64,000 nt of DNA from Cryobacterium sp. BB307 (GTDB lineage Bacteria; Actinomycetota; Actinomycetes; Actinomycetales; Microbacteriaceae): NCBI RefSeq assembly GCF_012274275.1, contig NZ_JAANZA010000001.1, positions 930,001 through 994,000 on the forward strand, written 5' to 3'. A program made the translations under genes and the position numbers. Positions 52,389 to 61,367 of this stretch are shown one piece after another. A model generated the notes under the pieces. The model was not told where the DNA came from. It did not search any database and worked only from the letters and a program-made list of their open reading frames with translations. The stretch's first letter is position 1. Each line of letters begins with the position of its first letter.

Positions 52389-53586
52389 GTTGACTGTCTC
52401 CCGGCTCCTGGCCTCTGTTACAGAGTCGGCGCCGCAAGCCATCGACGCGCTGGCCAAGAAGTACTTGGCCGCCGGCCGGCCGGTGATCGCGTTCGGTGCC
52501 GGCGAGCCCGACTTCGACACGCCGTCGTTCATCACGGATGCCGTCAAGCGCGCGGTCGACGACCCGGCCAATCACCACTACAGCGGGCCGTCCGGGTTGC
52601 CGAAGCTGCGTGAGGCGGTCGCTGCCTACACGAGCGAGTACACCGGGACCCCGTTCACGGCCGACACCGTCTCCATCGCGAACGGCGGCAAGCAGGCGAT
52701 CTACAACGCGCTGTCCGCGATCCTCGACCCGGGTGATGAGGTGCTGCTACCTGCGCCGTACTGGACCAGCTACCCGGAGCAGGTCAAGCTCGCGGGCGGC
52801 GTGACAGTGCCCGTGGCCACCACGTTCGAGGCCGACTACAGGACGACTGTCGACGCGCTCGAGGCTGCGCGAACCGATCGCACCAAGGTGCTGATCTTCA
52901 CCTCACCGTCCAACCCGACCGGGTCGGTCTACGACGAGGACGAGATCCGGGCGATCGGCGAATGGGTCACCGAGCACGGCATCTGGGTGCTTTCGGATGA
53001 GATCTACCACGACTTCGTGTACGACGACGCGCGCTTCGTGTCGATCTCCCGCTTCGTGCCGCGGGAGCAGCTGATCATCGTGAACGGGCTCGCAAAGTCC
53101 CACGTGCTCACCGGATGGCGCCTCGGCTGGGTGCTCGCGCCGGTTCCGATCGCCAACGCGATCAAGAACTTCCAGTCGCACACCACCGGGAACGTGTCGA
53201 ACCTGTCACAGCAGGCCGCTGTGGCCGCGCTTACCGACGGAGCGGACTTCCCTGCACGGATGCGCGAGGTCTTCGACCGCCGCAGGTCCATCGCCTTCGA
53301 CATCCTCTCGTCGGTGAAGGGGTTCCGGGTGCCGCGGCCGCGCGGTGCCTTCTACCTCTTCCCGGAGGTCAGCTCGGTGCTCGACGGTCGGCTCAACCTC
53401 GACGGGGTCCCGGTCACGACCTCGTTAGCGCTCTCGAAGCTGCTGCTCGAGGAGATCGATGTCGCTGTGGTGCCAGGTGAGGCGTTCGGCGCGGACGGGT
53501 ACCTGCGGTTCTCCTACGCGCTCGACGACGCTGCGCTCGTGGAGGGACTCACGCGCATCCGGGACTTCATGGACGCACGGCTCTAG
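52381..53586 (+). CDS. PLP-dependent class I aminotransferase (aspartate aminotransferase-like)
   Basis: 401 residues from ATG 52381. It has fold-type I blocks: FGAGEPDFDTP near residue 39, NGGKQAIYNAL near residue 101, SPSNPTGSVY near residue 178, the Schiff-base lysine in GLAKSHVLTGWRLGW, and the C-terminal Arg in LRFSYALDD. It moves an amino group between an amino acid and 2-oxoglutarate, the end product of the neighbouring pathway. Coupled to the importer genes by overlap, it suggests that the imported compound carries an amino group. Confidence 0.9.
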   Translation: MTELTVSRLLASVTESAPQAIDALAKKYLAAGRPVIAFGAGEPDFDTPSFITDAVKRAVDDPANHHYSGPSGLPKLREAVAAYTSEYTGTPFTADTVSIANGGKQAIYNALSAILDPGDEVLLPAPYWTSYPEQVKLAGGVTVPVATTFEADYRTTVDALEAARTDRTKVLIFTSPSNPTGSVYDEDEIRAIGEWVTEHGIWVLSDEIYHDFVYDDARFVSISRFVPREQLIIVNGLAKSHVLTGWRLGWVLAPVPIANAIKNFQSHTTGNVSNLSQQAAVAALTDGADFPARMREVFDRRRSIAFDILSSVKGFRVPRPRGAFYLFPEVSSVLDGRLNLDGVPVTTSLALSKLLLEEIDVAVVPGEAFGADGYLRFSYALDDAALVEGLTRIRDFMDARL

Positions 53587-53636
53587 TCGCTTCGCGCGCG
53601 CCGCCATCGCGCCTCCCCGCTCAACCGACTGCCCGC

Positions 53637-53678
53637 TTGTTGACCGCGCGCCACATCAATCCGGCGCGCAGTCAACAA
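53637..53678. repeat. Palindrome between the aminotransferase and DoxX genes
   Basis: Arms 53637-53652 and 53663-53678 match at 15 of 16 positions around a 10-base loop, 50 bases after the aminotransferase stop; it may serve as its terminator. The right flank AACAAACCCGC matches that of the palindrome at 45423-45468. Confidence 0.65.
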
Positions 53679-53699
53679 ACCCGCACGCTGTTGGCCCGT

Positions 53700-53764
53700 C
53701 ACACCCTTTTTGGGGGTGTGAGGGGGAAGCGCCCGCCTCTAAAGTTCGAGACCACTGCTTTAGA
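53700..53764. promoter_or_regulatory. Two short inverted repeats upstream of the DoxX gene
   Basis: CACACCC (53700-53706) pairs with GGGTGTG (53714-53720) across a T-rich loop, and TCTAAAG (53738-53744) pairs with CTTTAGA (53758-53764). The second lies 30 bp before the DoxX ATG and could be an operator. No regulator gene is adjacent. Confidence 0.35.
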
Positions 53765-53793
53765 AGTGTTCTACACCCGAAGAGGAGCACTAC

Positions 53794-54243
53794 ATGGTTC
53801 AGGCGACCCAGGAATTAGCGACCCGACGACCCGCCCTCACACCGCGACGAGATCCAGCGTGGCAAGCCTTCGCCTTGCTGCGGATCATCTTCACCGTCGC
53901 GCCGATACTGTTCGGACTCGACAAGTTCTTCAACATCCTCGTCCACTGGCCCATCTACCTCTACCCGAACGCGCTCGTCATCACCGAGCAGGAGGCGATG
54001 TACGTCGTCGGCATCGTCGAGATCGTCGCCGGTCTTGTCGTGGCCATCGTTCCCCGGTATGGGTCGCTGCTGGTGGTCGTCTGGCTCACCGCCATCATCG
54101 TCAACCTGCTCGCGGTGGGCAGCTTCTACGATGTCGCGCTTCGCGACTTCGGACTGCTCGTCGGAGCGCTCGCCTTGTGGCGGCTTTCCGTCGTCTACGC
54201 TCCCGGGCTTCCGTTCCGGATGCGGAAGAAGCCGTCAGCCTGA
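53794..54243 (+). CDS. DoxX-like four-helix membrane protein
   Basis: 149 residues from ATG behind GAAGAGGAG. Four membrane helices: about 28-48 (LLRIIFTVAPILFGLDKFF), 70-92 (VGIVEIVAGLVVAIV), 97-117 and 122-140. The pattern with an early GLDKF-type block is that of DoxX/SURF4-like proteins of unknown mechanism, some linked to redox stress. It converges on the XPB helicase gene with 16 bases between them. Confidence 0.82.
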   Translation: MVQATQELATRRPALTPRRDPAWQAFALLRIIFTVAPILFGLDKFFNILVHWPIYLYPNALVITEQEAMYVVGIVEIVAGLVVAIVPRYGSLLVVVWLTAIIVNLLAVGSFYDVALRDFGLLVGALALWRLSVVYAPGLPFRMRKKPSA

Positions 54244-54259
54244 CAGGACGGGCAAGTCC

Positions 54260-55900
54260 TCAGGCGACCAGCAACGCGTCGGCGTCGAGGATCTCGTACG
54301 AGTAGCCCTGCTCGGCCAGGAAGCGCTGGCGGTTCTGCGCGAAGTCCTGGTCGACGGTGTCGCGCGCGACCAGGGTGTAGAAGTTGGCGGGCAGTCCGCT
54401 CTCCTTGGGCCGCAGCAGCCGACCGAGTCGCTGCGCCTCCTCCTGGCGGGAGCCGAAGCTTCCGGAGACCTGGATCGCCACCGTCGCCTCCGGCAGGTCG
54501 ACCGAGAAGTTGGCGACCTTGGACACCACCAGCACGGTGATCGACCCATCACGGAACGCCTGGTACAGCCGTTCCCTCTCGTCCACCGGGGTGGAGCCGG
54601 TCAGCGACGGTGCGCCGAGCGCATCCGCCAGCTGCTCAATCTGGTCCAGATACTGGCCGATCACCAGGATGCGCTCGCCGGCGTGCTTGTCGACCAGCTG
54701 CCGCACGACCCTCAGCTTCGCGGGCGCGGTCGCCGCCAGGCGGTAGCGCTCATCGTCGGCGCTCGCCGCATACTCAAGCCGCTCCTGCTGCGGCAGGTCG
54801 ACGCGCACCTCGTAGCAGGATGCCGGCGAGATAAAGCCTTGTGCCTCGATCTCCTTCCACGGCGCGTCGAAGCGCTTCGGCCCGATCAGGCTGAACACGT
54901 CGCCTTCGCGGCCGTCCTCCCGCACGAGCGTGGCGGTCAGCCCGAGCCGTCGCCGGGCCTGCAGCTCCGCGGTCAGCTTGAACACCGGCGCAGGCAGAAG
55001 GTGCACCTCGTCGTAGATGATCAGGCCCCAGTCCATCGCGTCGAGCAGGCCGAGGTGCGCGTACTCGCCCTTCCGCTTCGCGGTGAGGATCTGGTACGTC
55101 GCGATGGTGACCGGCTTGACCTCTTTGACCGCTCCGGAGTACTCGCCGATCTCATCCTCGGTCAGGGTGGTGCGGCGCAGCAGTTCGCTGCGCCACTGCC
55201 TGGCCGACACGGTGTTGGTGACGAGGATGAGCGTCGTCGTGCCCGCCCGCGCCATCGCGCCGGCGCCGACCAGGGTCTTCCCGGCGCCGCACGGCAGCAC
55301 CACAACGCCGGAGCCGCCGGTGAAGAAGTTGTCCACCGCGTGGTCTTGGTACGGGCGCAGGTTCCAGTCGGCGGTGTCGAGGCTGATCTTGTGCGGTGTC
55401 CCCGGCGTGAAGCCGGCAAGGTCCTCGGCCGGCCAGCCGAGCTTCACCAGCTCCTGCTTGAGCTGCCCGCGCGCCCACGGCGCGACGGTGTAGCTGTCGG
55501 ATGAGCGTTGCCCAGTGAGCAAGGGGGAGATGCGCTTGGCCCGCGAGATCTCGGTGAGCACCGCGGCATCCGTCGACCGCAAGACGAGGTCATCGCCGTC
55601 GCGTTCAATGACCAGCCGTCCATAGCGGCCGACGGTCTCCCGGATGTCGATGGCCACCGACTGGGGGATCGGAAACTTCGCGTACCGCTCGAGTGTGCCG
55701 ATCATGTCCTCGGCGTCATGTCCGGCAGCGCGCGCATTCCACAGCCCGAGGCGGGTGATCCGGTAGCTGTGCATGTGCTCAGGGGCGCGCTCGAGTTCGG
55801 CGAAGACCGCCAGGTCGTGCCGGGCATCCTCGGCCGCCGGGTGGGCGACCTCAAGCAGAACACTCCGGTCGCTCTGCACGATCAGGGGTCCGGAAGGCAT
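54260..55900 (-). CDS. DNA repair helicase of the XPB/Rad25 family
   Basis: 546 residues. An N-terminal damage-recognition-like domain (about 1-180) is followed by the SF2 core: motif I VLPCGAGKTLVGAGAM near residue 205, DEVH box LIIYDEVHLLP near residue 290, motif III GLTATLVREDGRE, where RED is the conserved XPB element, and motif VI QEEAQRLGRLLRPK near residue 480. It unwinds DNA from 3' to 5'. The helicase-associated protein gene lies 16 bp upstream in the same direction, the conserved actinobacterial pair. Confidence 0.93.
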   Translation of the reverse strand: MPSGPLIVQSDRSVLLEVAHPAAEDARHDLAVFAELERAPEHMHSYRITRLGLWNARAAGHDAEDMIGTLERYAKFPIPQSVAIDIRETVGRYGRLVIERDGDDLVLRSTDAAVLTEISRAKRISPLLTGQRSSDSYTVAPWARGQLKQELVKLGWPAEDLAGFTPGTPHKISLDTADWNLRPYQDHAVDNFFTGGSGVVVLPCGAGKTLVGAGAMARAGTTTLILVTNTVSARQWRSELLRRTTLTEDEIGEYSGAVKEVKPVTIATYQILTAKRKGEYAHLGLLDAMDWGLIIYDEVHLLPAPVFKLTAELQARRRLGLTATLVREDGREGDVFSLIGPKRFDAPWKEIEAQGFISPASCYEVRVDLPQQERLEYAASADDERYRLAATAPAKLRVVRQLVDKHAGERILVIGQYLDQIEQLADALGAPSLTGSTPVDERERLYQAFRDGSITVLVVSKVANFSVDLPEATVAIQVSGSFGSRQEEAQRLGRLLRPKESGLPANFYTLVARDTVDQDFAQNRQRFLAEQGYSYEILDADALLVA

Positions 55901-55916
55901 CCGCGTATTCTACTCG

Positions 55917-57680
55917 CTACCCTTCGCCGACCGAGTGGATGCTCGCCAGAGGCAGGGTGCGTTCGACCCCCGAGCTGTTGTCCCGCGCGCGCAGCCGCCC
56001 GCCCGCGACACTGGTGGGCTCCAGGACGAAGGTCGTGACCGAGCCGTTCGGCATCGTCACGCGCACCGTGAGGGTCGAGCGCGCACGGATGGCGCTCTCC
56101 AGTTGCCGGACCAGCCAGGCCTGCCCGGTGTCCTGTGGCGCGTCGGCGTCCGCAGCGCGCAGTCGGTGGACCAGCCCGATGTACGGGTCCGGCGCATCCG
56201 GTACCGGGAGCGGTCGGTTGCGGCGGAGGTTGATCAGCCGGCCGACATCGTCCTCTGCGGCCACCGGGTAGCGGGCCTCGCTGAGGGTCCAGAACAGTTG
56301 AGCGGGGTCGCGCCGGCTTACCAGCCGATGCGGTCCTGTGGCGCGCAGCCCGAGTACGGCGAGCGACTGGTCGACCAGAACAGTGTGCAGCAGCTCCGTG
56401 TCGTCGGAGCGCACATAGCTGAACCCCTCGGTGCCGTCGAGCGACCCGACCCGCAGCGCCCCGAACCGGCGGGCTGTCTCGTCGATGAGGTACGCGAGGG
56501 GCTGAGGGATGCCGGTGAGGGAGACCGATTCCAGGAAGCCGGTGAGCGAATCGGCGGACTCGCCTCCTGCGAGCGCCCGGTTCAGGCTCGACGACGTGAC
56601 CCGGTAGGTGGATGCGACCGCTCGACTCTGCGCGTCGGCCAGCGTGCGCAGGCGTGCATCGATCTCCGGGGTGAGGGGTCCGGGAGCGACGATCGACAGG
56701 TCGTGCTGCAGGTACACGTTGGACACCGACGGTGGCAACAGCGCCGAGATCGCCTCGACCGAGGCATCCGGTCCACCGGCCAGAAGCAGCCTGGCCGGGG
56801 TGGATGGGGTGTGGCGGGCGGTGACCCCGAGCAGTTCGCTCTCGCGCAGCCCGAGCTCGACTGCCTCCGCAAGCTGGCTTCCGCCCGCGGGAAACAGCCA
56901 GCCGATGAGCGGGCGCAGGTGGTCTCCGTGGTCGCGGAAACCGGCGAGCAGGGTGCGGAACGACTCCGGCAGCGAGTCAGCGAATGCGGTTGCGAGTCGG
57001 ATCCAGCGGCCGGATGCCTCCAGGCCGAGCCAATCGTCCGCCGCGTCGGTCGCGTGCAGCTGCCCGGTGCCCTCCGACACCAGAGAAGCCCGCACCGCCA
57101 TGCTGATGAACGCGAGAGTCACGTCGGTGTCGACCGCGAGCGCGTCGGCGAGGCGGCGCAGGTCGGGCTGGGAGATGCCGCCGCGGGAGAGCCGGCGCGC
57201 GGGTTCGAGTTTCAGCTGGTGCAGCAGTTCGGCGACGGAGGTTCCGGTGAGGAAGGCGTGCTCCGCCGCGAGTGCGTCGACGGTTGCCTGCTCATCGTCG
57301 GTGAGAGTGGTGCCGGTGGGTTTGGGTTCATCGGCCAGGGCCGCGGCATCCGGCAGTCCCTGCCCGGGCCAGGCCGCGAGCCGCGCGCGGACCTCCTCGA
57401 ACACCACAGGGCCGTCGGCCGACCCGTCGCCCAGCAGCAGCCGGTCGGCGCACTCCACCGCGACCCGGGTCACCGGCGCGCTGCCGGCGAACGCCGCGAG
57501 TGTCGGCCGGTCGACGGCGGCCAGCGCAGACTGGATCGCGCTGGGCGACAGCAGGGCATCGGCGGCGTCGAAGAAGTCCCGGATGCCGGTCGTCGCCAGT
57601 TTGCGGCGGCGAAGAGCGGCAATCAGGTCACTGTCGCTCAGCGAGCGGAGGCGTGCGGCGAGAGTCAGCGTGCTGGTCAC
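55917..57680 (-). CDS. Helicase-associated protein (Helicase_C_3 / XPB-partner)
   Basis: 587 residues starting best at GTG 57680, five bases after GGGAGG (a GTG at 57686 overlaps that site). The N-terminus LAARLRSLSDSDLIAALRRRK opens a mainly helical protein; the C-terminal Helicase_C_3 region includes PLAYLIDETARRFGALRVG and ATGPHRLVSR. It has no ATPase motifs. The family is always found beside actinobacterial XPB and probably loads or regulates it. First gene of the two-gene operon. Confidence 0.87.
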   Translation of the reverse strand: MTSTLTLAARLRSLSDSDLIAALRRRKLATTGIRDFFDAADALLSPSAIQSALAAVDRPTLAAFAGSAPVTRVAVECADRLLLGDGSADGPVVFEEVRARLAAWPGQGLPDAAALADEPKPTGTTLTDDEQATVDALAAEHAFLTGTSVAELLHQLKLEPARRLSRGGISQPDLRRLADALAVDTDVTLAFISMAVRASLVSEGTGQLHATDAADDWLGLEASGRWIRLATAFADSLPESFRTLLAGFRDHGDHLRPLIGWLFPAGGSQLAEAVELGLRESELLGVTARHTPSTPARLLLAGGPDASVEAISALLPPSVSNVYLQHDLSIVAPGPLTPEIDARLRTLADAQSRAVASTYRVTSSSLNRALAGGESADSLTGFLESVSLTGIPQPLAYLIDETARRFGALRVGSLDGTEGFSYVRSDDTELLHTVLVDQSLAVLGLRATGPHRLVSRRDPAQLFWTLSEARYPVAAEDDVGRLINLRRNRPLPVPDAPDPYIGLVHRLRAADADAPQDTGQAWLVRQLESAIRARSTLTVRVTMPNGSVTTFVLEPTSVAGGRLRARDNSSGVERTLPLASIHSVGEG

Positions 57681-57699
57681 GACCACCTCCCGCTCATGG

Positions 57700-57975
57700 T
57701 CATCCGCCGTTCGACTTGGCGGCGCGTCCGCGCCGTATGGCGCTCAGGATGAGCAGCGCGATGATGAGCACGAAGGCGACCGGAAGGCCGATCAGGGGCA
57801 GCATTATGACAACCGGCCAGATGCCCTCGCTGAATCCGTCGTTGTTCCCGACACCCATCGCGGTTGCGACGATTACGGCGATAAAGGCGAGCAGGGACAG
57901 GCCGACGATGGCGATGATCAGGAACGCCAGCAACCGTTCGCCACGGTTGATCCCGCCGGGTGTCGATGCTGTCAC
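57700..57975 (-). CDS. Small two-helix membrane protein, conserved hypothetical
   Basis: 91 residues from a GTG. Two hydrophobic segments (about 17-40, LAFLIIAIVGLSLLAFIAVI, and 55-80) flank a short polar loop; the C-terminus is basic (IRRGRAAKS). Similar small proteins occur near the XPB pair in other Microbacteriaceae, as far as I recall, without known role. It may be cotranscribed with the helicase-associated gene 19 bp downstream. Confidence 0.7.
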   Translation of the reverse strand: MTASTPGGINRGERLLAFLIIAIVGLSLLAFIAVIVATAMGVGNNDGFSEGIWPVVIMLPLIGLPVAFVLIIALLILSAIRRGRAAKSNGG

Positions 57976-58069
57976 GAACTCAAGGATACGGGCATCCGAT
58001 TGCCCGTAGTCTTATGGGAACCAAGTACGACCCCTGCGCGCCCCCGCGCTGACGGAAATGAGGAGTGGC

Positions 58070-58450
58070 ATGCCGACCGGCAGAGTCAAGTTCTTTGACG
58101 AGGAGAAGGGCTTCGGCTTCATCAGTTCTGATGACGGCCAGGAGGTCTTTCTTCACGCTTCCGCCCTGCCCGCTGGCGTCACGGTGAAGGCCGGCACCAA
58201 GCTCGAGTTCGGCATCGCCGACGGCAAGCGTGGTGCGCAGGCACTGTCGGTGCGGGTGGTCGAGGCGCCGCCCAGCGTGGTCAAGATGAACCGCAAGCCC
58301 GCCGACGACATGGCGATCATCATCGAGGACTTGGTCAAGCTGCTCGACGGCATCGGCGGCAACCTGAAGCGCGGCCGGTACCCCGACAACTCGCACAGCC
58401 GCAAGATCGCGGCGATGCTGCGCAAGGTCGCGGACGAACTGGATGTCTGA
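58070..58450 (+). CDS. Cold-shock-domain protein with C-terminal extension
   Basis: 126 residues from ATG 58070 behind GAGGAG. Residues 1-67 form a cold-shock domain with the RNP motifs KGFGFISS and VFLHASAL; the C-terminal 55 residues are a basic helical extension (IIEDLVKLLDGIGGNLKRGR, KIAAMLRKVADELDV) specific to actinobacterial members. It should bind nucleic acid. The DUF3027 gene overlaps it by eight bases, so translation is coupled. Confidence 0.9.
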   Translation: MPTGRVKFFDEEKGFGFISSDDGQEVFLHASALPAGVTVKAGTKLEFGIADGKRGAQALSVRVVEAPPSVVKMNRKPADDMAIIIEDLVKLLDGIGGNLKRGRYPDNSHSRKIAAMLRKVADELDV

Positions 58451-59039
58451 GCAGCCCGACATCCCCCTGGCGCGGGAGGCGCTGCTCGACATCACGACGG
58501 CGGACACGATCGGCGACTTCGCGGGCACCCGCGACGACGGTGACGGCGTCACGACGCTGTTCTTCGACACCACCATGCGCGGCTACCGCGGGTGGCGCTG
58601 GACCGTGACCATCGCGCACGTGGCCGGACTCGAGCCGAGCGTGCTGGAGACCGAACTGACCCCCGGCGACGATGCACTGCTGTCGCCGGACTGGGTGCCG
58701 TGGGCCGACCGGATGGCCGAGTACCGCGCCGCGCAAGAGGCGGCAGGCGAGGATGCCGACGTCTCGGACGACGATGATGACGACGACGACCTGCACGACG
58801 AGGACGAGGACGACCTGCACGACGAGGACGAGGACGACCTGCACGACGAGGACGACGTCGATGGCGTCGACATCGACGTCATCGCCGAGTCAGCGCTGGC
58901 GGATGATGGTGTAGACGAGCCCGATCAGGCCGATGACGATGCCGACGACGCAGGTCCACAGCCACCACGAGTTTCCCGCCGCCGCAAGCGGACCGGGCAG
59001 GAACAGCAGCACGACGAGGGCGACCAGCCAGAGTCCTAG
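58443..59039 (+). CDS. DUF3027 domain protein with acidic repeat tail
   Basis: 198 residues. The DUF3027 domain covers about residues 8-95 and contains FFDTTMRGYRGWRWTVT and LLSPDWVPWADRMAEY. An acidic tail follows, including tandem DDLHDEDE units encoded by a 24-bp repeat (58791-58856). The last 50 codons run antisense through the DUF2530 gene, so the true end of the protein may have been altered by loss of a stop. Function unknown; the domain usually follows a cold-shock gene. Confidence 0.85.
   Translation: MSEQPDIPLAREALLDITTADTIGDFAGTRDDGDGVTTLFFDTTMRGYRGWRWTVTIAHVAGLEPSVLETELTPGDDALLSPDWVPWADRMAEYRAAQEAAGEDADVSDDDDDDDDLHDEDEDDLHDEDEDDLHDEDDVDGVDIDVIAESALADDGVDEPDQADDDADDAGPQPPRVSRRRKRTGQEQQHDEGDQPES
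58791..58856 (+). repeat. 24-bp in-frame tandem repeat, 2.75 copies
   Basis: The units start at 58791, 58815 and 58839, each beginning CTGCACGACGAGGACG. The first two copies are identical over 24 bases. Being a multiple of three, gain or loss of units would keep frame and change the acidic tail length. Confidence 0.85.
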
Positions 59040-59129
59040 GCCGAGCGCGATCGGCTTGCGGTCATCCGTCTTCACCGGCGGCGGGTCGGGCCGCCGTTCG
59101 TCGTCATGAAGCAACAACCGCATGCGCAC
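58890..59129 (-). CDS. DUF2530 domain membrane protein
   Basis: 79 residues. A polar start (LLLHDDERRPDPPPVKTDDR) is followed by two membrane helices (about 27-48 and 56-76; the first begins IALGLGLWLVALVVLLF). This is the normal length and pattern of the actinobacterial DUF2530 family. Its 3' 150 bases overlap the DUF3027 gene on the other strand. The serC gene lies three bases upstream of its start codon region and may share the transcript. Confidence 0.83.
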   Translation of the reverse strand: MRMRLLLHDDERRPDPPPVKTDDRKPIALGLGLWLVALVVLLFLPGPLAAAGNSWWLWTCVVGIVIGLIGLVYTIIRQR

Positions 59130-59132
59130 AGG

Positions 59133-60263
<1,131 letters not shown>

Positions 60264-60313
60264 CTATTTGCTCAGGCGACGTCGCCCGCGGCCAACCGCT
60301 CAGGCCGCTCAGG

Positions 60314-60327
60314 TTAGGCTTGCCTTT
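60314..60327 (+). promoter_or_regulatory. Promoter region of ideR, possible weak iron box
   Basis: TTAGGCTTGCC resembles half of a DtxR site and also contains TAGGCT (60315-60320), a good actinobacterial -10 box about 35 bp before the ATG. Autoregulation is possible but the match is much weaker than at hmuT. Confidence 0.4.
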
Positions 60328-60353
60328 GAGTTTGTGGGGGCAAGGAGGGCCGG

Positions 60354-61070
60354 ATGACCGATCTGATCGACACGACAGAGATGTATCTGCGGACCATCTA
60401 CGAGCTCGAGGAAGAGCACATCATCCCGCTTCGCGCCCGCATCAGCGAGCGGCTCGGGCATTCCGGTCCGACCGTGTCGCAGACCATCGGCCGGATGGAG
60501 CGGGACGGACTCGTCGTCGTCGAGAACGATCGTCAGCTGCGTTTGACCCAGGCCGGCCGCAGCAAGGCAGTCAACGTCATGCGCAAGCACCGGCTCGCGG
60601 AGCGGCTGCTGGCCGATGTCATCGGCCTCGACTGGGCTCTCGTGCATGAGGAGGCCTGCCGCTGGGAGCACGTGATGAGCGAGCAGGTTGAGCGGCGCAT
60701 CATCGAGTTGCTGCAGCATCCGACCCACTCCCCGTACGGCAATCCGATTCCTGGCCTGTCCGACCTGGGCGAGAACGTGCAGACCGGGGCGTTCTCGGAT
60801 GGCGTCGTGAACCTCGTGAACTTCGTGCACGGCGCGGTGGGTGCGCAGACTGGCGAGGTGAAGCGGCTCGGCGAGCCGGTGCAGTACGAGCCGGAGGTGC
60901 TCGAGCAGCTGCGTGCCGCGGGCCTGGTCCCCGGCGCCCACGCGAGCTTCACCTCGACGCCCGGCTACGTGCACGCGACGGTCGAGGGCAGCGATCAGAG
61001 CCTCGAGTTGCCGACGGATGTCGCCCAGCACATCTACGTCGCGGTTACACCTAAGAAAACAGCCGGGTAA
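60354..61070 (+). CDS. ideR: Iron-dependent repressor IdeR/DtxR
   Basis: 238 residues. The winged helix opens TTEMYLRTIYELEEE and has RARISERLGHSGPTVSQTIGRMERDGLV; the metal-binding dimer domain has HRLAERLLADVIGLDW, HEEACRWEHVMSE and the HP(T)H...YGNPIP block; an SH3-like domain (about 165-230) completes the three-domain IdeR form and excludes the shorter MntR type. With Fe(II) it represses iron and heme uptake genes; the DtxR box before hmuT is a likely target. AAGGAGGG precedes the ATG. Confidence 0.95.
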   Translation: MTDLIDTTEMYLRTIYELEEEHIIPLRARISERLGHSGPTVSQTIGRMERDGLVVVENDRQLRLTQAGRSKAVNVMRKHRLAERLLADVIGLDWALVHEEACRWEHVMSEQVERRIIELLQHPTHSPYGNPIPGLSDLGENVQTGAFSDGVVNLVNFVHGAVGAQTGEVKRLGEPVQYEPEVLEQLRAAGLVPGAHASFTSTPGYVHATVEGSDQSLELPTDVAQHIYVAVTPKKTAG

Positions 61071-61157
61071 CGACCGCGTGCCCGTGCGTGATTAGTGGCG
61101 CGAATCGGGTTAGCCTTGAACGTCCGCTCAGCGCGTGAGCTGTAAAGGAAGAGTCGA

Positions 61158-61259
61158 ATGATCAGAGGGCGAATCATCCAAACCGTGGATGAGCGCGCCC
61201 TTTTCTTCATACGACGCAGCAACGGGTACGCCTGCCAGGCGCACTTGGAGAACGACTGA
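61158..61259 (+). CDS. Possible 33-residue small protein
   Basis: A short frame (MIRGRIIQTVDERALFFIRR, then SNGYACQAHLEND) with a strong ribosome site AAGGAAG eight bases before the ATG. A perfect intrinsic terminator begins on its stop codon, and a TTAGCCT stretch about 45 bases upstream could be the -10 box. The unit is therefore a compact independent transcript between ideR and the HNH gene. The composition is unlike its high-GC neighbours (two Ile-Ile and Phe-Phe pairs). Not recognised. The transcript could instead be a regulatory RNA. Confidence 0.5.
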   Translation: MIRGRIIQTVDERALFFIRRSNGYACQAHLEND

Positions 61260-61293
61260 GCACTGTCATTTGACAGTGCTTTCTTGTTTTTTT
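61259..61293 (+). terminator. Perfect intrinsic terminator with U-tract
   Basis: AGCACTGTCA (61259-61268), TT loop, TGACAGTGCT (61271-61280), then TTCTTGTTTTTTT. It is the only classical U-tailed terminator seen in the window, and it closes the small-protein transcript. Confidence 0.93.
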
Positions 61294-61330
61294 AGCTACT
61301 TCCGCTCATTCACTGACGGGCAGGACGAAC

Positions 61331-61349
61331 ACCTGCAAGCCGTGCAGGT
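61331..61349 (+). other. Leader hairpin before the HNH gene
   Basis: ACCTGCA (61331-61337) pairs perfectly with TGCAGGT (61343-61349) around AGCCG, ending seven bases before the GGAAGG ribosome site of the HNH gene. Confidence 0.4.
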
Positions 61350-61367
61350 TTCTTCGGAAGGATGAGC

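Noticed and set aside
55773..57752. 659-codon open frame antisense to the helicase-associated gene
   Set aside because: Shadow composition, no ribosome site, and it crosses the conserved XPB operon.
58791..58856. CRISPR-like repeat array
   Set aside because: The 24-bp units are directly adjacent without spacers and lie in frame inside a coding region; this is a coding minisatellite.
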